From Brotaphodocola faecis (GTDB lineage: Bacteria; Bacillota; Clostridia; Lachnospirales; Lachnospiraceae), in assembly GCF_040096075.1 (NCBI RefSeq), contig NZ_JBBMFJ010000012.1, positions 1 through 64,000 on the forward strand: a DNA stretch of 64,000 nt. The letters run 5' to 3'. A model generated the notes under the pieces. It saw nothing but the letters and a program-made list of their open reading frames with translations, did not search any database and was not told the DNA's origin. Made by a program: the position numbers and the translations under genes. Shown here piece after piece: positions 59,601 through 64,000 of this stretch (position 1 is its first letter; every line of letters starts with the position of its first letter).

Positions 59601-62600
59601 AATTTAGAAATGTGATTGCCCGTGACAAGATCACGACTTCCCGTATTGCTACGGTGGGCGAAAATAAGGACGGCTATGCAGAGAATGAAACGCTGGATGT
59701 GGTAAATAATTCCACCGCGGAGATACCGGATGCGGATAAACCGTCGTATACCCATGCGGAGTCTGGCCATATTACTGGAACCTGGAAAGGAAATGGAGAG
59801 CAATCACACGAAGAGAGCAGCATTGAGCAGAACCGTTTTAAACAGGATATGAACGGTTCTGTCCTGGTGAATGATAATAATGGTGATTTCTTAAATGAAC
59901 TCAATCCGGTCTATGATGATCATGGTTTGGTCTTATATTACCAGAGAAGTTCGGAAACCTACAAAAAAGGAGAAGATCTTTATGATCGGAATGGGGAGTT
60001 TGTCAGACATCAGGATTCAGATCATCTGGAAGAATATAATCAGAATGCATACCGCATCAATGAACACGATGAATTGTATGATTCTTCTTGGGATGAAGAG
60101 TCTCCGAACAGGAAAAATCTGTATCACAGGCTGGGTGAGGGATATATCCTTGAAAATACCTGGCTCAGCTCCGACAAGACTCCAAATGATCCATTCGACA
60201 CGTTCCAAATGGACGGCCAGGCAGATGTTTTAAAACGCCTTCCGAGCGGAACCTATATTTTGGAGGAGTTAAAGGCACCGGAGGGCTATGTAAAGGGGCT
60301 ACCTAGTGGCATTTCTGTAGCGGAGACGGGAGAGCTTCAGCATGTTCAGATGGTTGATCGGACCACAAAGATTGAAATTAGTAAGATCCATGCGCCGCAG
60401 GATGCCAAAATGCCGGTTCTGGATATGGACCATGAACATCCGGAAACGGGAGAGAAACCGTATGAGCGCGAGGTGGTGACTGGTGATATTGCTTCCTATA
60501 CATACAGTTCTGTTTCTGGAGCAAAACTGGCGCTGTATCCGGCCAGACGGGTATATAGTGCGGATACGGAGAAATATCCGAAGGGATATTATCTGGTAAA
60601 AACGCAGAATACTCCGCTGGTTTGGGAAGATACAAACAGTACCGCTTCCAACCCGGTATGGAATACCGCGGAATGGATCAGTGGAAATGAACCGGCCTAT
60701 TTCGAGCGGATCCCGGCGGGAGATTATTTGCTGGAAGAGATTGAAACGCCGGAAGGATTTGTAACAGCAGATCCGGTGGAAATTACAGTTGGAGATCAGT
60801 CAGAAGTTGAAACCGTCTGCATGAAAAATGATACCACAAAGGTTGAGATTGAAAAATTCTTTACGGATGAGCACGGAGAGAAAGTCCAGCTGTCTGGAGC
60901 GGAATTTAGCCTTCATCAGGCAGTGGTCAATGCAGAAGGGAAGATTATTTACGATGCGGATGGCACGCCGGTATATGATGCTCGTGTTTTGGCATCATTT
61001 AAGAGCGGCACTGTTGAGGATTATCAGAATTTCCGCGATGCATTTGAAAAAGCGTATGCGTCCTATGGTGTGGATCTTTCACTGTTTGGCTGGAAGGAGA
61101 ATGGACAGGAAAAATCTGCAACCATCACAGCTAAGACGGTAATGGATGCGACAAGCGCCGGAGGAAGTCACGACCGATTTGCAACGAAAGCACTCCTTAC
61201 CATGATTACAAGCGACGGGGAGACTATACGCGTAGCAGTATCTGGCAACCTGCCGGAAACCGTCTTTGATTACCAGTTTGATTATCAGAAATTGGAGCAT
61301 ATAAATGCTTACGCGGATACCTACCTTACGGACAGAGGTACCAGAAGGATCAATGGCCTGCCTGCAGGGGAAAAGTATGTCCTTGTAGAAAACAAGGCAC
61401 CCGATGGATTTTTAAAAGTAGATGCCCAGGTGATCGTAGTGGAGAACCGGAAGGAGATCCAGCAGCATCACATCGAAGATCTGGAGGGGCAGATTTGGCT
61501 TTCTAAATCTGCTGTTGGTGTGACCGGGGAACTGGCTGGTGCTACCATGGCCCTGTATAGAGCAGATTCATCCGGAAATCTGAACCAGTCTGAGGAGTAT
61601 CTGGTCAGCCAGTGGGTAACCGGAGCAGATGGCATTTATACAGTGACAGATAAAATAAATAGCAGGATCCCGGAAGGATATCAGGTAGGAGATTTAAGGC
61701 TTCACATCGAGACGGGCCTGGCAGAAGGCATCTATTATTTAGTGGAACTGTCAGCACCGGATTATTATACCTTAGCAGAGCCGGTACGATTTGAGTATCA
61801 TCTGGATAATTCGGTACAGACGATTCGGGCAGTCAATGAAGCGGTGAAAGGTGCGCTTTCTATCACCAAGACTGGAGAAGACGGCCAGGGACTTGCCGGA
61901 GCGACATTTGAGATCAAAGCGTATAAAGAAAATGATCTGAATGAGCCGGTCACCACAAACATGATCTATGGAACAGAGCCAGTCATTACCGTGCAGGATC
62001 TTCCTGTTGGTGAGATGCGGCCAGATGGAAGCATCATTCCATATACCTACACGTTACAGGAGATCGCAGCGCCGGAGGGTTATAGTGTAAATCCGGAAAT
62101 CATCACCTGGCAGTTTGAGCCGAAACAGAGTGACGGCCAGAGCTTTGCCCATGAGACGGTAGTAATTCATCAAGAGAGCGTAAAGGATCAGAAAACCAGG
62201 CTGTATTTTAGTAAGCAGGACTTCGATGCTTTAGGGGATGACAATACAGATGGTGCTTTTATAGATGGGGCAATTCTTTCCATTTATGAAGTGACAGGAA
62301 AAGATGAACACGATCAACCTGTATATGATAAAGATGCACCGTTTACGACCTGGACCACCAGAAAATCGGAGAAGAGGCATGAGATTATTGGACTTATCGC
62401 AGGGCATACCTATATCCTGGTGGAAGATGCTGCGCCGAATGGGTGGAATCTGATGAAGCCGGTACTGTTTACGGTATCCAGTGATGGAAGGAGTATCCAG
62501 GGCCTTTCTAACCAGATGGAGAGTATTGAAATCCAGCGGGTATCAAAGAATGATTATGAATTGGATACGATCAATCGTGATACCAAAAGCATTGAGCAGG

Positions 62601-64000
62601 TAAAACTGAAGGGCCGTTATGTGAGCCAGATATACTATGAGCTGACGGACGCAAACAAAGATCTGATAGAAAGCTGGATCGGTGCTGGTGAGGAACATGT
62701 GATAAGAAAGCCGTTCGCTTCTGTGTCAGAAGGAGCGGCCTATACCATCACAGAGTACTGCAGATATTCCGACGGAACGGTTCTTGTGACGGATCGGTTT
62801 ACCAAAACATTCTGGTTTGATGAAAATGGAGAGATTAAAATTCCAACCAGAGAAATTGACCATGTAAATGTGACCTTATCTTATGCGGACGGAACCAAGA
62901 TTACCGCGTTTATTCCAGATGCGGATAATCAGGAAAAGCAGATGAAAAATCCTCTGCAGAAAGATGATCTGGTAATAACCAGACTGTCTGCGGATGGTGC
63001 CAGTGCATTAGCGCCGGACCAGGCAATTTTTGAAAGAATCCGCATGATCAATACGGATCATAAAACGGCGGATATGGTATTAACCGTGACTGTCGATGCA
63101 GATACAAGCATTATTGATCCGGGAACAGGAACTTTCGACGGAGAAAAACTGGTATTCCATTTTGAGAGCGTGGCGTCGGGTGAAGCTGCATACGCTGCTT
63201 TTACAACACAGGCAAGTGGTGAGGCATCTACGATTGAGACGAAAGCAGAATATAACGGAATTGTAAGGGAAACCCAGAAGACAGTGCCGGTATTAACCTA
63301 TGGAAAAGTAGTATTGTTCAACGAACTTACGGGATCTGGAAAGGAGCGGTATAAAGATCAGAAAACATCATTTAGGGTAAAACTCTATGACGCATCGACA
63401 GGAAGGGAACTTCCAGGGACCTATTCATACAGCGGCAGCAGGACCGGCATGATAAAGAGTGGCGATACCATCAGCCTCTCTGGTAATGAATATGTCAAGA
63501 TCGATCCTGGTTACTATAAAAATGTGACCTATGAGATTGAAAAGATCGAGAATGGCCTGCACCATACGGAGAAAATGACATCCGGAAGTGTGGATGTAAC
63601 TCACGGAAACGGAGCCAGATTTACCAGAAATATTGAGGATACGGCGAAACGCACGATATTTAAGCAGGGAGAAACCTATGTGCTTACGGAAGAAACCGTA
63701 TTCGCAAATGGGGACAGCCTTCCGACAAATAAGATCAGTACAATTCTGGGCCAGTCTGTGAATGTTGAGGGCATTGCAGCCGCGGACCGGAAAACCAAAG
63801 TTATGATCTCAAAGACAGAAATTGGCGGTGGTAAAGAGCTTCCTGGCTGTGAAATGGAATTATACGATGAGGAGAATAACCTGATCCACAGCTGGACCAG
63901 CTCTGACGTAGCGGAAAGCCTTGAAGAATTCCTGGAACCGGGAAAGACCTATAGACTGGTTGAAAAAAGCCCGGCACCTGGATATTCCTATGCGGAAGAT
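50651..64000 (+). CDS. Giant SpaA/CnaB-type surface protein, cut by the window edge
   Basis: From ATG 50651 (binding site AAAGAG) the frame is open to the last base: 4450 codons with no stop. A signal peptide (RICAGILAFVLSASPILNDI) is followed by a globular N-terminal domain with Cys58 in FRQYCIDG, possibly a thioester domain, and an Asp/Glu-rich region at about residues 670-1000. Many CnaB/SpaA-like beta-sandwich modules follow, with start motifs near residues 393 (LTKYDHETG), 1097 (INKRDLD), 2420 (IEKIDSETH), 3244 (ISKIHA), 3400 (IEKFFTD), 3620 (LSKSAV), 3740 (ITKTGEDG) and 4384 (ISKTEIGG), and closing APEGY, APDGF or APNGW turns. In such modules Lys and Glu form isopeptide bonds. Likely a wall-attached adhesin or stalk; the anchor lies beyond the window. 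Confidence 0.9.
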   Translation, partial: MKKFRKNKKRICAGILAFVLSASPILNDIPSFFLSSEAATYGDTMQAYIKDSGFRQYCIDGMSPNNALGVADRYVYVSPYASLSEAEAGQIFFALLSLEVSQGGSQDINKALNQLNVAAASIGLTPMGRTMSKDDLKLYLHSAATRAKYPWVQIWSDNADKLLEAAGLLSSSSSGSTMGGLVPATLAGHTTPETAVAADGTLSIKFAQDGSDAGFIQSVPLKFSVTGEAGSYVSEIPNGWTYVKTDTEIIFTNPGNSPTPLYVQFDPIGTRYETAMGTFASARDLYEQCLQLWVLQQCAGQHKKFPRIGVVPAQQHQRLAYVEMALPSSVYYASVGASGVFGTGIFWGQQGFGGNGGNTPSYPSGTSSSGSLEFNCYRHEEDWTSTYNTQLTKYDHETGETLEGSSFRLYERFDDKDQVNLERDGAVELYGGTDHETYLSKYLDNPVVWDDYRFVATITTNEEGYASNTVEHKYHYDKTFCDGHPAPAFVEVPEEEEDEEGEVTNQDEIDEAKEENRRLASGWLECFDACDETASAGTYEGVHFHWLMSEVSQGEISSIASSGGEEGSTPNAGPTSSASGEDSYVNSGCKQDAEATYNKFIALKYSYTYQEDTARNGYILHDLHNDDLPIEVITTDSSENGANSFFANEYSNQIQITEDAVPEADPAMSRVEQGAVHSITESEYAELMGEDLDVPVLEEEKKEGILSKAISFFTKIFKIEKEVELEETKAPERVDGSAADTKKSDDEKFQEHETVDGADETTDSDDIDNKNSSDSDGEILDSTEASDKDEEDHEDKGEVENPDGGISDTDSKDESEKNDFETGSEDVAEKDTDTGNSSGDLGNSDSVDDAASKEPDSAVGDVSARLETFEGKVFSGWIEKGIQKIFGIMTVYAETTENAAGSDIEKESVSARETKDDDSEDISDEEESRPSKEETPIQDVVKDNRDLKNEENPSKEELADIDSEEFLDDDIEDEQEFIEDEERISEIEALGGRKVDLASDSNATYVAYVEFTKQRNEGDLTVSGSDEPDISLYAQLSGSGKELFESAYSTAKGSPSVGVLITPGPADNFSHCNDEDGCGNMWRIYDHRTEGEIHINKRDLDLENGANDAYDSYGDAQGDATLEGAVYGLFAAADIIHPDGKTGTVYMANDLVTVTTTDKNGDASFMAFTEAPGMIYDYEEGEIVDRGQGWNAASPQNLYDHAETYDEYTADADVVRTYPDYKLANGNCWIGRPLILGDYYVKELTRSEGYELSIGNRMQQQTNLGQDVNAGVPGDLTGYAGIVGILTAEEQISDEPTGEVDDPDYNQLFFTAESEKTGDSGFDLVFRNLPEGAKLYRKDSISTTKEVEAGTGIYDEVPVKNIFGQPEYVVVENDHQYPKYNPDGSMKTKTTNVNFTAKNVIRVTRKGLDPAKVTDVILASVPGMSDDDLLLRLASVPDVDEDLALLKIKVEQALRANGKSSPNYKRGGVTAYSSMDELVFDRGVWEGETDTYGISGVSAGSAADKTVCGSPIVTLTINKEGTDGEAVTLSSLIVSILDYYNTHDYYNYGGVDYIKENADSWTVGLYANRTNYPMLFYVPADSSSGNVIFYRVASMPADHSLRPRAIYVAYSEDALYDPRGEMKNFSENEDGTVNAILSPAVQADQNGDIVNGVVTETEFYQTGETPLDQNGNKIPKVTYVERTEKISVEVNECKWTEISFTKEDNVWIAHQNGSYTDGYGTEHNDEAATRYEYTLKLPARFVSLTEQDCADFGVSGELAGTQVGGASYYLAKGASVKAYLDYRSLLVGHENSYVQSVALDYPGQDYVFQDGTEQPGTNTRKLPIGVEERIISQQIKVTKTIDEKSYRNTNSYSEVHEDWWSRLFGNHAGNGASDHSAKKLDNFRFKTYLKSNLEALYRNENGEIVWQDRMGTDRTEAEQLAANKAFPMLVNKIYTKVPHQTDPLFKNSNDAAIANMALYDYHNGLINDEANTGYTRLLETADYLVEDGDSTRTVAGYNYAKFFDAISVANGDKWDDNAPTYTSYKPIGNLINRTGEQLDNARVSDRVRQFAISWYLDDEVKKLVHEVGEGTGEKEASAGATAYSEETYDLALRQAIIKAENYLKPFFAYDLDELYAIHWDSEANGGSDHDTTTLSANTIYGDADLSKDSGYAYGLSKYLPYGTYVVAEQQPHVDELNDFKNRHYQIDQPREVTLPSVYASYDASQETPETFNSFYNYDRADSMQQLEQKYQIRFGEEDHKIQAHNHHGDFEVYKYGLDLNEITNGVRAEAGNYFALTQSTWRPLKNYYNPENDRSAAEVTYYLTEGQSGRKGISENYRYSSLSEDAGLSDDVPYPDAEITADNRLGIQYRDHVATMAGMQTAYDGKYAAMLVPYSVVASSDEQAEVADEEPDAGGKATYRGFAYDKFVNRFFTAKLRIEKIDSETHENILHDGALFNLYAASRDDSESGQGTVKFTTEPTQFTGTKEFLTAMGATDIRPIAKGRFARWIDRITGKENGIGDLYSGSVPEGTPICNEDEQIVLGDEYGNKTVAFKTYSTTRDGLMRDEMTDTGSSYQNQNVGYLELPQPLGAGVYVLAEVDPPTGYARSKPIAIEVYSDKITYYKEGAKDDRVLAVVYEDDADHQTTNANKPEDKVNVAQVYVENTPIRLEVEKVKESYVEKANTTADKTVSYKISGRVDGKYSEIGKNPDLVYAYRDGKYLGYAWQKGTLEYLEERKAAGEQVEIVYSHGTFAGYGYVTRTLETADDENGYVAGALMTLFDAIPVERSGFEGDEAYKGLKIERNLTNNITRMYIEQGYAGEKVEFVREKDEAGKELEVTFPAGIDKDGNSISATGGVWSAVTLQRPDTDILYYDLDGLDPYQERYIDGQFITYVYDRTHKLTPVEEAERDRRNFAKSDSDHSMFVFKDGVPYLEITEGDFTKVKYRKNDKQLEVEAGTKIYHLDKDGYRDAMVDSATGMAYIEECREDGTVRTLVWPVNVRKDEFRNVIARDKITTSRIATVGENKDGYAENETLDVVNNSTAEIPDADKPSYTHAESGHITGTWKGNGEQSHEESSIEQNRFKQDMNGSVLVNDNNGDFLNELNPVYDDHGLVLYYQRSSETYKKGEDLYDRNGEFVRHQDSDHLEEYNQNAYRINEHDELYDSSWDEESPNRKNLYHRLGEGYILENTWLSSDKTPNDPFDTFQMDGQADVLKRLPSGTYILEELKAPEGYVKGLPSGISVAETGELQHVQMVDRTTKIEISKIHAPQDAKMPVLDMDHEHPETGEKPYEREVVTGDIASYTYSSVSGAKLALYPARRVYSADTEKYPKGYYLVKTQNTPLVWEDTNSTASNPVWNTAEWISGNEPAYFERIPAGDYLLEEIETPEGFVTADPVEITVGDQSEVETVCMKNDTTKVEIEKFFTDEHGEKVQLSGAEFSLHQAVVNAEGKIIYDADGTPVYDARVLASFKSGTVEDYQNFRDAFEKAYASYGVDLSLFGWKENGQEKSATITAKTVMDATSAGGSHDRFATKALLTMITSDGETIRVAVSGNLPETVFDYQFDYQKLEHINAYADTYLTDRGTRRINGLPAGEKYVLVENKAPDGFLKVDAQVIVVENRKEIQQHHIEDLEGQIWLSKSAVGVTGELAGATMALYRADSSGNLNQSEEYLVSQWVTGADGIYTVTDKINSRIPEGYQVGDLRLHIETGLAEGIYYLVELSAPDYYTLAEPVRFEYHLDNSVQTIRAVNEAVKGALSITKTGEDGQGLAGATFEIKAYKENDLNEPVTTNMIYGTEPVITVQDLPVGEMRPDGSIIPYTYTLQEIAAPEGYSVNPEIITWQFEPKQSDGQSFAHETVVIHQESVKDQKTRLYFSKQDFDALGDDNTDGAFIDGAILSIYEVTGKDEHDQPVYDKDAPFTTWTTRKSEKRHEIIGLIAGHTYILVEDAAPNGWNLMKPVLFTVSSDGRSIQGLSNQMESIEIQRVSKNDYELDTINRDTKSIEQVKLKGRYVSQIYYELTDANKDLIESWIGAGEEHVIRKPFASVSEGAAYTITEYCRYSDGTVLVTDRFTKTFWFDENGEIKIPTREIDHVNVTLSYADGTKITAFIPDADNQEKQMKNPLQKDDLVITRLSADGASALAPDQAIFERIRMINTDHKTADMVLTVTVDADTSIIDPGTGTFDGEKLVFHFESVASGEAAYAAFTTQASGEASTIETKAEYNGIVRETQKTVPVLTYGKVVLFNELTGSGKERYKDQKTSFRVKLYDASTGRELPGTYSYSGSRTGMIKSGDTISLSGNEYVKIDPGYYKNVTYEIEKIENGLHHTEKMTSGSVDVTHGNGARFTRNIEDTAKRTIFKQGETYVLTEETVFANGDSLPTNKISTILGQSVNVEGIAAADRKTKVMISKTEIGGGKELPGCEMELYDEENNLIHSWTSSDVAESLEEFLEPGKTYRLVEKSPAPGYSYAED

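Overview
The window looks like accessory DNA of a Gram-positive anaerobe of the class Clostridia, most likely Lachnospiraceae. Strong AGGAGG ribosome binding sites, TTGACA/TATAAT promoters, a SigV/RsiV pair, DUF4313, YodL, DUF6061 and DUF4405 families and giant SpaA/CnaB surface proteins all point that way; this is family recognition, not a database search. The mix of Rad52-like annealase, SSB, a PRTRC-type operon, a tyrosine recombinase, hipBA and many insertion scars suggests a large plasmid, a plasmid-like island or an integrative element. No relaxase, type IV secretion gene, rRNA, tRNA or CRISPR array was seen.

Layout. 1-4.2 kb: DNA-maintenance cassette (DUF4313, Rad52-like protein, SSB, a 53-aa protein, YodL protein, PAPS-reductase-like PP-loop protein). 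4.3-10.2 kb: a two-component system plus ABC transporter (response regulator, kinase, ATPase, FtsX permease) fused directly onto the first 44 or so codons of a DNA polymerase IV gene; it ends before a 218-bp second copy of the upstream PAPS-reductase gene. 10.6-13.4 kb: a PduL-like phosphotransacylase, a decayed TnpB gene, and sigV-rsiV with an ECF-type autoregulatory promoter.

13.6-21.2 kb: the most interesting block, a co-directional operon of nine genes: a small protein, a PRTRC protein B homologue, a large protein carrying a JAMM/PRTRC-A domain, a membrane protein, a protein with two ThiF/E1-like halves, three unknown proteins and a DNA polymerase III delta (HolA)-like protein. Its leader resembles that of the Rad52/SSB operon: promoter, about 100 nt, then a small hairpin and T-run before the first gene. 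21.3-24.9 kb: a scrambled group II intron next to the operon terminator, holding a secreted/membrane gene pair, an inverted truncated reverse transcriptase and inverted IS1182-like fragments.

25-37 kb: accessory and decayed genes, including an XRE regulator, an isochorismatase-like hydrolase, a truncated DUF2325 gene, aldo/keto reductase and flavodoxin pseudogenes, a DUF4405 membrane protein, an LprI-like lipoprotein, DUF2812 and other membrane proteins, hipBA, a YaiI-family protein and a DEDDh exonuclease. 37.4-40.3 kb: a tyrosine recombinase, then a possible DNA-binding/initiator-like gene with inverted repeats upstream. 40.5-64 kb: a cell-surface block of a DUF6273 protein, two secreted proteins sharing a roughly 50-residue domain, a DUF4143 ATPase gene flanked by perfect 24-bp inverted repeats, a transglutaminase-like protein, and a SpaA/CnaB-type protein of at least 4450 residues that runs off the window.
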